From Dryococelus australis (Eukaryota; Arthropoda; Insecta; Phasmatodea; Phasmatidae), in assembly GCA_029891345.1 (NCBI GenBank), contig CM057005.1:62707760-62771759 (forward strand): 64,000 nt of DNA. The letters are read 5' to 3'. This document shows, piece after piece, positions 1-13,067 of the stretch. Below the pieces are notes generated by a model, which was given only the letters and a program-made list of their open reading frames with translations, was not told the origin of the DNA and did not search any database. Positions within the stretch are counted from its first letter, which is position 1; the number at the start of each line of letters is the position of its first letter. Position numbers and translations under genes: made by a program.

Positions 1-190
1 ATTCTTCTCAGGACTCCGTACAAGCGAGACTCAATCATATGGAAGAAATTGAGAAAATGTGTATTTCTAATTTAAAAATTGATCACCAGAAACCACGAGA
101 GAGTATAGAATTCCTTTTCATAGGTGACGAGAAAACACATGTAAAATTCTATCGTCCTATCTATTTAACTTCTATTAACATTTCAGTATG

Positions 191-365
191 CAGGAGTCAG
201 TCGGCAGGAATCAGTCGGCAGGATTCGGTCGGCAGAAATAAGTCTGCAGGAGTCACTTTGCAGGAATCAATCGGCAGGAGTCAGTCTGCAGGAGTCAATC
301 TGCAAGAGTCAATCTGCAAGGGTCAGTCTGCAGGAATCAGTTTGCAGGAGTCAGTCGGCAGGAGT
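191..365. repeat. 14-bp minisatellite, about 12.5 copies, inside an open frame
   Basis: Units of the form CAGGAGTCAGTCGG repeat every 14 bases with a few substitutions each. Because 14 is not a multiple of three, the frame that is open from 39 to 392 reads the unit in all three frames and gives a 14-residue peptide cycle once per 42 bases (SQSAGISRQDSVGR and variants). The flanking peptide is not recognised, and coding status is unproven. Confidence 0.85.
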
Positions 366-397
366 AAAGTGTATGAATTCATGTATGCTTGAAGACG

Positions 398-1051
398 ATG
401 CAAGCGACTGAAGATGTGAAATCGGATATGTTATATATTATTACATACATACCTTCAACGACTGCCCACAAATTACATGAAAAACAATGCAGTTACTGTG
501 CCAAGACCTTCAGTAAAAGTTGTAATGCATGGCGCCATGAGAAGAGAGACTGTTTGAAGAACCCATCTCGTGATATTTTCAGCTGCAAAAACTGTCCTAG
601 GCAGTTCACTCGACGTGATAACTTAAACAAACACATCAAGGTTGATAAATGTAGTGTTTTTTCGCCCACTGAGAAACAGCACTTGATGACATCGTTACCT
701 CCTGTTAATACACTACATAAAATGTTTGTAGACGACGAGGGAACTCGCATGATGAAACATTACGACAATGACCACATGCAGTTTATGCAAGGCGATACAT
801 TGAAAGAACGTACCGAGATCTTCAAGGATTCGTCTACTGGGAGTCAGCAAGTGTTGCCGGCAATACCTTTTGCTGCTTTGGTGGGTACCGATTTGACAGG
901 CGATTGTGATGAGACAGTTAATACTAAAGACGTAATGAGTGCCGGAGAGTGGGTTTGCTCAGAATGTACATTTGCAAGAGACGTAATGAGTGCCGGAGAG
1001 TGGGTTTGCTCAGAATGTACATTTGCAAGAAGTGAAGAAGATCATAAGTGA
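398..1051 (+). CDS. Two-finger C2HC/C2H2-type zinc-finger ORF, probably a fragment
   Basis: The ATG at 398 is the first in this frame; the frame opens slightly earlier at a TTG. Two fingers are visible near residues 30-75: CSYC with H and C at x12/x4 spacing, and CKNC with H and C at x12/x5 spacing. Both end in Cys rather than His. Further on, a 17-residue segment with a CSEC knuckle is duplicated exactly. The frame stops at 1049-1051, but a +1 shift there opens an acidic stretch to about 1206, which suggests a frameshifted relic or an unseen splice (GTGAGA follows at 1048). A role in nucleic-acid binding is inferred from the fingers only. It could be a mobile-element accessory ORF or a host gene fragment. 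Confidence 0.45.
   Translation: MQATEDVKSDMLYIITYIPSTTAHKLHEKQCSYCAKTFSKSCNAWRHEKRDCLKNPSRDIFSCKNCPRQFTRRDNLNKHIKVDKCSVFSPTEKQHLMTSLPPVNTLHKMFVDDEGTRMMKHYDNDHMQFMQGDTLKERTEIFKDSSTGSQQVLPAIPFAALVGTDLTGDCDETVNTKDVMSAGEWVCSECTFARDVMSAGEWVCSECTFARSEEDHK
929..1030 (+). repeat. Perfect 51-bp tandem duplication
   Basis: Bases 929-979 and 980-1030 are identical. The unit is in frame and encodes 17 residues (DVMSAGEWVCSECTFAR), each with a CxxC pair. Identity of the two copies points to a recent event. Confidence 0.95.
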
Positions 1052-1335
1052 GACAAAGCGAAAATGATCATGAAGACATTGATAACGTTGAAGGCGATGA
1101 TGGCGATTTTCTCGATGTACTGACACGCCTCTCCGACACATTTACTGCAATGAACGACATGAAAAAGGCAGAAGACGCCGAGAGTACTGGCTACCTATTT
1201 CCTTAGACCCGAAAGAACTTGTTGCTAGACTCAGATATTTGATTGAACATTCAAAAACGTATTTCTCGTGCATTGTTGCGATATCTTCAGTCCTTAGGTT
1301 AGTCATCAGGGTCAAAGCTCACTGGAATCAAAGTT

Positions 1336-1650
1336 TAAAGGTCATTGGGGTCAAAGTTCTACGGACAATGGATTAAAGGTCACCGACATCCGACATGACC
1401 GACAAGATGGTTGCCAGGGGACCAGAATGACAGAGCATTAACAGCTCAGTTCACAAAGCCCGATAGTAAATTTCTTAATAATTTTTAATAATTTTAAAAT
1501 AATTTTTAAATTTTTTTTTTACAGATTTTTAGAATTTTTGTAGATTTCGAGGTCAAAGGTCATTGGGGTCAAAGGTAAAAAGTCGCCGACTTCCAACATG
1601 GCAGATAAGATGGCCGCCAGTCGACTGGAATGACAGAGCATGAACAGAAC
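1336..1650. repeat. Diverged tandem pair, about 219-bp spacing
   Basis: The block AAAGGTCATTGGGGTCAAAG at about 1336 recurs at 1555. The following stretch (GACAAGATGGTTGCCAG... / GATAAGATGGCCGCCAG..., then AATGACAGAGCAT) recurs at a similar offset. The copies are clearly diverged. Confidence 0.75.
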
Positions 1651-2856
1651 CCAGCTCCGGTCTGTTGTGCCGATGTGCCAAAACTGGTTATTTCATTGTA
1701 CTATAGTACCATAAGCTAGCATGCAACCAACCGCAATGCGAAGGTAGGATTCGGAGCATCAACTTTGAATGTAATTAGTCTAAAGTTTTGAATGATAGGG
1801 TTTACTAACCTGAAATATTTACAGGACCGTCATTTTGAAAACAAGTGTCTGAGAAACTTAAAGCATGTTCAAGTTTACATGGCCTGCCGTAGTGCTACTT
1901 ATGTGAATAATTTGGTGGAATTTGGCTGATTGGTTCTCGAGATATTTCATAAAACTTAATGACGGAGGAACCTTCGTCACATGTATAATACATTTTACCA
2001 TTTTTAAATGTGCATGTTTGTAGGGTACGTTTCTTGTTTTCTAGCCTATGAGGAGATATGCGAGGGTAAATAAACGGTGACTTTAATACTGTGCTTAAAG
2101 AAACTTCTTTTCAAAACTCATAACGCCTCCACTTGCTTCTACATGCAACACATTTATGTATTGTGGGTTGCGGCCCGCAGTTGTTAAAGGCGTTTGGCCT
2201 GCGCGTCAAACAGACACCAAGTTGGCATTGGAGAACGATTGTCATTGTGAAAAAGCTTGTGATTTGTTGTTGATGTTGCAATGAGTTTCCGATTACTCTG
2301 TAAAGCTGGCCTGTGACTCTAAGCGCGGGGTTTGCAGGAGGGGTTGTAGGTCGAGTATATAAGACGAATGGCAGAAGTGAGTCGGGACTATGAAATATTC
2401 TTGCTGAAATCATGGACTTAGGTTACGGCGAAGATAAATATGTGGGGCATGTAATATTTTCCTGACTGGGCGTGGACTCTGAAGAGAAGTGAAACTTGGA
2501 GAATCTTCCCCTAGACAGGATGTTCGAAATAGTGTACGCTGCTCCGAAGTTACCCGAGTTGGAAAGGGGGATACGAAGTGTGGTAATGGGGAAAGCTTAC
2601 AACGAAGTCACTCGGGGCCAGGCTGGAAGAGTTTTTCTAGAGTAAGAAGTGCGGTTACGGTAGTCCCAGAGTAGAGAGGAAGATGTGCCGTGTGTTTAGA
2701 GTGGACGAATGTGCTATGAATATTGTATGTGGACATGAGCACTGCCAGCATATAAAGATGTTTTGGTTGGGAGAGTAGCTTCAGCATTGCTCTGACTGGT
2801 GTGTTGTGAAGCAGAAGTGTGTAGTGATTTTTTTTTACAGGGTAAGCAAAAAAAAA
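1651..2856. other. No gene seen
   Basis: At about 1829-1960 there is a degenerate member of the same dispersed repeat that fills 5.2-7.2 kb (CATTTTGAAAA, then AATTTGGTGGAATTTGG and GAGATATTTCAT). A TATATAAG box lies at 2356-2363 on the + strand in a slightly GC-richer stretch, but no convincing coding exon follows it. Confidence 0.4.
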
Positions 2857-3128
2857 ACACACACACACTCTCACACACACACTCTCACACACACTCACTC
2901 ACACTCACTCACACTCACTCACACACACTCACTCACACACACTCACACACACTCTCTCTCTCACTCTCTCTCTCACTCTCTCTCTCACTCTCTCTCTCAC
3001 TCTCTCTCTCTCTCTCTCTCACTCTCTCACTCTCTCTCACACTCTCTCTCTCACTCTCTCTCACACTCTCTCTCACTCTCTCTCTCACTCTCTCTCTCAC
3101 TCTCTCTCTCACTCTCTCTCTCACTCTC

Positions 3129-3159
<31 letters not shown>

Positions 3160-3298
3160 ACTCACTCTCACTCTCACACTCTCACTCACTCTCACACTCT
3201 CACACTCTCACACTCTCACACTCTCACTCTCACACTCCACTCTCACACTCTCACTCTCACTCTCACTCACACTCTCACTCTCGCTCTCTCTCTCTCTC
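2857..3298. repeat. CA / CACT / CT compound microsatellite
   Basis: About 440 bases of almost pure pyrimidine-plus-A repeats: (CA)n, then (CACT)n and (CT)n variants. Long Ser/Leu/His reading frames across it on the + strand and Arg/Glu frames on the - strand are artefacts of the repeat. It ends exactly at the left end of the Tc1-like element. Confidence 0.95.
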
Positions 3299-3827
3299 TA
3301 CCAAAACGTAATTGGGGAGCCGTGAAGATAGGTAATTCAGTACGTCAGTTGACCTTTGTTCACGGCCTTCGGCGTAGGACCGCTGGTGTTTGTCCGTGGT
3401 AGCATGAACACAGAGGTCTATTATAACATTCTGGGTAATGAAATGCCCCCAACATTGTGGCGTTTTTACAAAATGGACCAGTGTTACTTCCAGGATGACA
3501 ATGCCAGGTGCCATGTTTCAAGGGCTACGATGCAGTGGTACGCCGACAACAATGTTCGCCGATTTGACTGGCCCGCCCAGAGCCCCGACCTCAATCCTAT
3601 AGAACATCTTTGGTACGAATTGGATAGCCGGGTGAGGGCTCGTCAGGCACGGCCAAAATCCATTGCTCAACTCATGGGATGGTTGCAAGAGGAATGGCGA
3701 CGAATCCCCGTGGATGTCCTGCAAACACTCGTAGAGAGCATGCCAGACAGGGTGGCCCTACGAGATTCTAACTAGGAGACAACCACCGAGCAAACATTGT
3801 GGACAGGTGCCCAATTACTTTTTGGTA
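3299..3827 (+). mobile_element. Internally deleted Tc1-like element
   Basis: The left end starts TACCAAAACGTAATTGGG at 3299 and the right end closes with the matching inverted CCCAATTACTTTTTGGTA ending at 3827, both at TA dinucleotides as expected for Tc1/mariner targets. The 529-bp interior holds only the C-terminal half of a transposase, so it is a deletion derivative. Confidence 0.8.
3404..3775 (+). pseudogene. Tc1-like transposase, C-terminal half
   Basis: Family knowledge: Tc1 transposases cut and paste DNA using a DDE catalytic triad. The frame from 3404 has QDDNARCH (second catalytic Asp) and DWPAQSPDLNPIEHLW (catalytic Glu in IEH), spaced as in DD34E enzymes, then a normal C-terminus ending at TAG 3773-3775. 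The N-terminal DNA-binding region and the first catalytic Asp are missing, so it cannot be active alone. The remaining frame is intact, which suggests a fairly young copy. Confidence 0.85.
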
Positions 3828-3837
3828 GATTGTGTGT

Positions 3838-3840
<3 letters not shown>

Positions 3841-3932
<92 letters not shown>
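3841..3932. repeat. (TA)46 microsatellite
   Basis: An uninterrupted TA run between two oppositely oriented Tc1-like ends. Because Tc1 elements insert at TA, the array may have been the target or may have expanded from it. Confidence 0.97.
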
Positions 3933-3935
<3 letters not shown>

Positions 3936-3961
3936 ACACACATGTACACATATACACTATC

Positions 3962-3987
3962 TACCAAAAAGTAATTGTCCTGTCCAC
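3962..3987 (+). mobile_element. Second Tc1-like terminal inverted repeat
   Basis: TACCAAAAAGTAATTG followed by TCCTGTCCAC matches the inverted right end of the 3299-3827 element (GTGGACAGGTGCCCAATTACTTTTTGGTA). I found no partner end in the next kilobases, so this is an orphan end or a truncated copy. Confidence 0.65.
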
Positions 3988-5215
3988 TATACATAACACT
4001 CAGTCTTGCTAGTGCCGGGCTGTGGTTCCATTCTCAATTTCTATTAACAAACGCAACTTCCAACTTTGCTTACCCTCCACATGTATTTACCGTTTCATAA
4101 TACCTAACATCAGTTATAAAAACGGAAACGAAATTAATGCGATAATGATTGAACCGATAATTATTTAGAGAGCACATTACAAATTATAAGAAAACTCCCA
4201 TTTTCCCCGAACACTTTCGTCCACTTTCCAAGGAAAATGGTAGGACTGGAGAACGCAAACAGAACTATGTTTACCCTGCCGAAGGAACGCGGTGGCGTGG
4301 TGTTACTTTCAAGTTCGATTCATCGCTAGTCGCCCCGTTTGTGGGAATAAATACTAGATAGCAGGACTATGCGCGTACAGTAGAGTACGGGAGTTACGAA
4401 AAACGAAATGTCTGTTTCTCGAATTGGAAACGGGAAACTCAGAATTAAATGTGTTTAAAATTAAGGCGAAAACTATAATGGTCAAACATTTCCAATATGT
4501 ATAGGGTAAGTGTTACTTACCTTGCGTCTATGGAATAAACGCCACTGTCGTGAAGAAACATTACCAACACGTTGGGGTGTTACGTGGATGTATTGGAAGA
4601 ATGCAAGGGAGGAATGCCTACACCTCTGGTGCTAAGTGAGGGGATACTCACGGTCCAATGCGTGAGTGCACTGAAGGCTGTTTTGCGAAGATAACGAAGG
4701 AAAAGAATATAATTTTTGTGGAATTCTTGGTCACGGTTTGTTTATTTGGGGGAGCCTCGTGTCTAAAGTCAAGGGCCTTGGCAGGCGATGTCAATGGGTG
4801 TTCAGTCACATTGTTATCTTGTAATAAGTATGTATGGGTAATGATCAATGCAGATTTGTCATGGTTGCAATTTGTAACTATACTTAAAATATCGGTATTG
4901 TGCACAAAACAGAGCTACATCATGAACAAAAAATAAAATAAAGTAACACTTGTGCAACCAACATCTAACGTTGCTCATTTGTGATTACGCCGCATCACTC
5001 TGGAAGGCGGAAGCGCAGCTGTCGAATCTTTCCCGATCTTATGACTATTATGTGGAATTACGCTTCCCGTCCCTTCCCCTTCCTTGTTATAATTTGCAGC
5101 AGAATTTTCGAGGTTGGGAGGGGAAGTTGTGGTGGCTACGATGTAGGAAAGAACCGCTCTTATTTATTGCTTTCTTAAAACATTGCGTTAAGAAAATAGG
5201 TGCTTATAATGGATA
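3988..5215. other. No gene seen
   Basis: Unique-looking AT-rich sequence with only short frames (about 92 residues at most) lacking recognisable motifs or convincing splice sites. Confidence 0.4.
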
Positions 5216-5548
5216 ATGTCAGCACACAGTTGGTTGAATTTTGTAAAATTGTTTAATATGTATGACATATTAATCAAAATTATTGATATGACTGACAACC
5301 CTTTTGAAAATCAGTCTGATCCCACCTACATGGCTTTCTTAGCACTAGTGCGCAAAATTTGGTGTAAATTAGTTGAATGGTTCCAGAAATAAGGCAGGTG
5401 GTTCCATTTTATTACCTCGCACTATATTTCATATGGACTGTAAAAAGAGGGTCTCTTTATGTATAACTGATAATTCTAATGAATACTGTTAGAGCACAAA
5501 ATTTGGTTGAATTTGGTTAAATTTTTTAAATAGATATACCAGGGGTCG

Positions 5549-5569
5549 AGCCCGCGGAAACCGCGGGCT
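5549..5569. repeat. Short GC-rich perfect inverted repeat
   Basis: AGCCCGCGG, three A, CCGCGGGCT. It stands out in AT-rich surroundings and is too short to assign. Confidence 0.7.
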
Positions 5570-5601
5570 AGGCCAGTATCGGCGAAGCTGATAATTATAA
5601 G

Positions 5602-5764
5602 CCCCCCCCCCCCCCCCCCAAAGGAGAGCTTTCGTCACCGGCAGAAATGGTCGAATGTAGGCACTCTCCCGGGATAACACCGATCACACTTGCTTCGGGA
5701 ATCAAATATCCACAAACAAACAACATTTGCGGCCATTGAATAACACACCCCCCCCCCCCCCCCC
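5602..5764. repeat. Two poly-C tracts (18 and 17 C)
   Basis: C runs at 5602-5619 and 5748-5764. Similar long G/C homopolymers recur across the window (17217, 20996, 38633, 41178 and 57510). Confidence 0.95.
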
Positions 5765-7240
5765 TTTGTGAGGGTTGGGGAAGGGCAATTGTCCCAAATC
5801 ATGCTTAGAGCTTCCCCTGCGGGCCTACTATCACTTGTCCATACTGGCTTCACCATAAAGAGGCTCAAAAAGGTCAAATATGGGGTGCGCTACAATCACA
5901 CAAAATGGAAAACATACCCCCGTTATCCCTCTAACTCCTCCCAGTTCGGTGGAGGGGGAGGGTTTCAAAGAGGAATGATGGGGGATCAGTGAGGGGGGTC
6001 GGCTTCCCCCCTCCCTTCCGTTTGCCCACAGCAGCCCTCCAAAAACAGCGTTTCTCGTGCAAAAACTTCTGTTCTTGATTAATTAGTATGAACCTACTGA
6101 ACAAAACTATTTATATTAACGCCATTAAAAAAAGTCTGACGCACATAAAACATGTTAGTTTACATTACCTACTGCAAGATTACTTGCGTGTAAAATTTGG
6201 TGGGAATCGGTCTATTGGTTCTTAAGATATAACATAAAATATAGGTTTCTTTTTTTTTTTTTTTTTTTCATGTGGCGATCTTCATAAATGGAGAACCAAA
6301 AAAAGTTATGTATAAGCACGTTCGATTACACATTTTCGTATATAGAACACAGAACTAAAATATTTATATAGCCACCATTCTGAAAAGTAGTGTCTGGTAA
6401 TCTTAAAACATATAAATTAATATTGCCTACCATAGCACAACTTCTTCGCCAGATTTGGTAGTAATCGGTTTATTGTTTCCCGAGATATGACATAAAGCTT
6501 TATTTTTAACTGTAGTGCCGTCTTATACAATGGCGGAGAAATGAGGCTCTGTATAGACAGAATTGATGGTTATAATGTATACTGCCAGCATACAAAGTTA
6601 AGTTGAAATTTGTTTCGTAGTTTCGTAAATAGGCCAATAGCATACTGAAATGAAATATTTATATGGTTGTCATTTTGAAAAAAAAATGTAAGAGCCACTC
6701 AAAACATATACCTAAATTTGCGTGTTCTTCTTACTTGTTCACTAAATTTAGCAGCAATCAGATTTTTCCCCTAGAGATATGACAAACTGTACGGTAAATA
6801 AATTAAAAAAAAAAACCTTGAATATTTGCAAGTATAGCCACCATTTTAAAAATAAGTGCTTATCAATTTAAATCACGCATTTTTACGTCAACTATCGTAC
6901 ATGCCAAATTTATCGTGAATTGAGTAGTTTTCGAGGTATGATTTAGAATATTTCATTTTTATGTAATGCTATCTTCCAAAATGGCAGACTAACAACATCC
7001 ACTTCTGAATTCAATGCTTATATAATACACTGCCAACATACATTTGGTTTAAATGGGTTGAATGGTTCCCGAAGAATGACATAGCACCTTTAAAAAAGTT
7101 TTAATGGCCGCCATTTGGAAAGTAAACACTTGGCATAGTCGAAAATGATAGAAGTCAAATGATGCCCTTACTAACTGCTGTATGTTTGCCGAGTTTAGTG
7201 AAATCCAGTTCAAGCATTCTAAAGTTTTAGGGGGAACACA

Positions 7241-10219
<2,979 letters not shown>

Positions 10220-10227
10220 GAGTTTAC

Positions 10228-10391
10228 CTGGTGGGTGGGACGTGGCTGCGGTTGTCCTAAAGTTGCGGCGGGGCACGGTGGACTGGCGAGAGCTCCTCCC
10301 ACGTCGTTCTGCTCGCGCACGTACCGCTTGCAGTGGCACCTACGTTTCAGCGGCGACGAGTTGTAGCTCTTGCAATCCGCGCACGTCCGCC
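10228..10391 (-). CDS. Candidate Cys-rich internal exon
   Basis: On the - strand a frame is bounded by an acceptor (GTTTGCGTAG) and a donor (CAG|GTAAACTC). The enclosed 164 bases are GC-rich, unlike the surroundings, and read [20 protein letters not shown], then a Pro-rich tail ending PRPTHQ. Five Cys fall within the first 40 residues. Entry phase is 1 and exit phase is 0. I do not recognise the family and see no flanking exon, so this rests on splice signals, composition and cysteine density only. Confidence 0.27.
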
Positions 10392-10439
10392 CTACGCAAA
10401 CGCACACACGAGCATGCATATAAGTGCACATTGATTTAG

Positions 10440-12280
10440 AAAAACTATGTTTCCGACTTCGAAGGAGGGCAAACCTTTAGGAAGGTCTCTCGTAGTAAAT
10501 TTTATGTTGGTGCAGAAAAATCATACATCACATGTTGCGTACGAGATGGAGAAATATCAGTATTCTTGAAGCGAAGATGTACAGAACCACCAGAAATATA
10601 TTTGTAATAACAATTTTTAGATAGCAGTCATTGCAAAAAAAATAATAATTTTACGTGAATATTTAAGTGTCGCATTCAATCAGGTACACCCCTATGAAGG
10701 CAAGCTTAGAGAGTGTACGATATATCAAAACTTTATTGATGCCCATTTACTCTCATTCTGGCACCATTTCTTAAATTTAATGTCTACCCTAACCCCCGTA
10801 TTTTTTACGCCATTGGTACTTCGATGTCTTTGTTTGTAAGCATGTATTTATATGTTTGTTTACATGCATTTATAGATGATAGTATGCTTGTACATACACA
10901 CATGTTTATATATATATATGCATGCATATGTACGAATGTATGTACACATGTGGGTATGTATGTGTGTGTACTTTGGTATGGTTATGAGGGCCAGCAGTCT
11001 GCCCCCCCCCCCTTTTTAATTCTCATCACCGAGGCCAACCTGACTGAAAGCTGATGGCTAATGCGACTGGAAGGAGGCGAGTCAAGAATGGAACGACTGG
11101 GTGGTGGGGGATTCTGGAGGGGAGATGTTGCGGGGCTGACAGGCGTCTGTGGTATCACCTTCCACAAGGTCAGAGATTGTCTGCCCTACAGAAAAAAAAA
11201 CGTATTTATGATTAATAATGTTATCGCTATGCGGGCGTAACTGTGGAATAATCTAGAAAGGATCAGCGCAGTTGCGAATATAGAGCCATTTACCCCAGGC
11301 AGGACTGGGGATGGCGGTGTTTGGTGAGTGTTGCTAGTGATTCAGCGCGCCGTAGATTATCAGTAGTGCAGAGACTGCGATATTTGTACTCGAAATAACT
11401 ACGTGAAGTGGTCGGATGCTCTCATGGGGAGTGAGTGCTGCGATGTCTGTTACCGACATAGGAGTCGAAGCAGAGGTGAAAGTAGCTTACGAGAGATTGG
11501 TGCACTTTGATTTATGTAGAGTATTTGTCGGTATATTATTTTGTAATGAGGCTGATTTTAATATTTAAATAATGATATAACAGTATATTGGTTAAAGGTT
11601 TATCATTTACAATGAAAACTGTAATAAGTAAAGGAAATATAATATTTTTTTGTAGTAATGTAAGATTTCAAGACAAGTTGTGTTCCAAAACACTTTAGTT
11701 CAGAACCACTTTCGTGATTGGATCGTTTGAATAGTTGCGCGTCTTATCTGCCCGCGAATCACGAAAGGTCAGTAACGGAGAAACTTAATTCTGGTTGGCT
11801 CACTCATGTAGCAGTCAACCTTAACACAATGACAAGCACCCAATAGCCAAATAAATACTGCAAGTGTGCAAATAGGATATTGAAGTCTAGCCTCCACGCA
11901 AACCTTTTCGCGAGAAACAGGTGGCCCTATAAATTAGGAAATTAAGTTTGGCTCTCATATTACCTCCATCCCTTCACAATCTTGGTTGTCTCCAGGTATT
12001 TGGTTGTAATGCACATATGTGTATATTTGTGTACATGCACATGTATGTATTTATATATGTATAGTATATTAATTAATCGAAGCATGTCCGAATAAGGATG
12101 TTATATTGGTTTTGGCTAATCACATCGGACCTTGACCCATGACGTTTAAGGTTAAGTGCAACTCAAATCTTAGTCACATGGCTTTAAAAAATTGTGGTTT
12201 TTGTCGTGGTCAATTTTACTGATTTTGTTGTTTGTGTCGTCAGAATCACGAGAAACATAAGAGGTTCCTTAAAGCTACAA
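10440..12280. other. No gene seen
   Basis: Contains TATG/TGTA-type simple sequence at 10840-10980 and 12000-12070 and AT-rich spacer. Nothing coding is supported. Confidence 0.4.
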
Positions 12281-12802
12281 AGGTGTTCAACCGGTGTTTA
12301 AGACGGGTCTCGTGGTCTTCCTGGTCGGCACAAAGTCAGTAGCCCCTGTAACGACCCTGTGAACGGGCTGGCCCTTATTCATTGTATTGCCTGGGGTCTT
12401 GATGATCTGCCGATGTTGATGCTCCAGGTGTCGTGCAGCCGGACAGGATAGGTGACTACCAGCAGGGTAGTGATGAGGGTTGCCGTTACCGTCCGGTGGA
12501 CAGGGTAGTCCTGAAGGGACTGTCACGACCATGACCAATGGGGTAATACCAAGAGGTGGTAAGGAAGGAGCAGTAGACATAATTCAGGAGCTGTTGATGG
12601 TCCAGTCTTCCAGAAGCAGGAGAGTCTGCCGGTTGCATAAGAGGCTTCTGGAGGAGTTGTCTTCAACTGGTAGCTGATTCCGACTTTGAAGAGAGCGGTG
12701 GAATCTGCGAGCGTGCCAGAGTGCTAAACCGCTGGTGGTTTCCTCCGGCGCAATCCTGAGCTGTGTAGGAGCATAGACTCGAGTTCTGCGGTCTAGCAGG
12801 GC

Positions 12803-12810
12803 TATTTATA
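12803..12810 (-). promoter_or_regulatory. Possible TATA box on the - strand
   Basis: TATAAATA on the - strand, just beyond the stop of the 12822-13067 frame. A coding end followed directly by a TATA box would fit the 3' end of an LTR element, but no LTR pair was found. Confidence 0.25.
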
Positions 12811-12821
12811 CTAATTACTTC

Positions 12822-13067
12822 CTAGGTCGGAGTAGCAGAAGGGTATGGGGGTGATACGCTCTGCCGCTGGATTCCAGGGTTGAAGAATGCTGATGCGGCG
12901 CTATCATCCCCTATTACTGGTGGAGCGCTCCCTCGGTACTTCGTGGAGTTATCTGTGGCATTGAGCGGCGAGTTCGGTGGCTCGCTCAGCTCCTTCCAGT
13001 ACTGTTTAAACGACTTGCCCAAAGGTGAACTTGGTTCAAATGGGGCGAATTTGAGAAAGCATAATTG
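12822..13067 (-). CDS. Candidate terminal exon or element-derived C-terminus
   Basis: After the acceptor CTCTGCACAG the - strand is open for 81 codons to TAG (12822-12824). The peptide looks like a soluble regulatory tail (KSFKQYWKELSEPPNSPLNA, later VSPPYPSATPT), rich in Ser, Pro and Asn, with no stop and little simple sequence. I do not recognise it. Entry phase is 0. It could be a host last exon or the end of a retroelement ORF. Confidence 0.3.
   Translation of the reverse strand, partial: QLCFLKFAPFEPSSPLGKSFKQYWKELSEPPNSPLNATDNSTKYRGSAPPVIGDDSAASAFFNPGIQRQSVSPPYPSATPT

Larger units (their letters stand above)
5216..7240. repeat. Degenerate dispersed/tandem repeat array
   Basis: A block recurs at irregular spacings of roughly 170-300 bases: CATTTTGAAAA(A)AAGTG near 6368, 6664, 6834 and 7106, and AAATTTGGTGGGAATCGG with a GAGATATGACATAAA tail near 5350, 6190, 6450, 6740, 6910 and 7050. 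Individual copies are strongly diverged. Related single copies lie at about 1829-1960 and 18610-18720. No coding capacity is visible. Confidence 0.7.

Noticed and set aside
191-365. A CRISPR-like array
   Set aside because: Units are 14 bp, directly adjacent, without unique spacers, in a eukaryotic sequence; it is a minisatellite.
2799-3402. Long His/Ser/Leu open frames on the + strand
   Set aside because: They are translations of the CA/CT microsatellite and have no other content.
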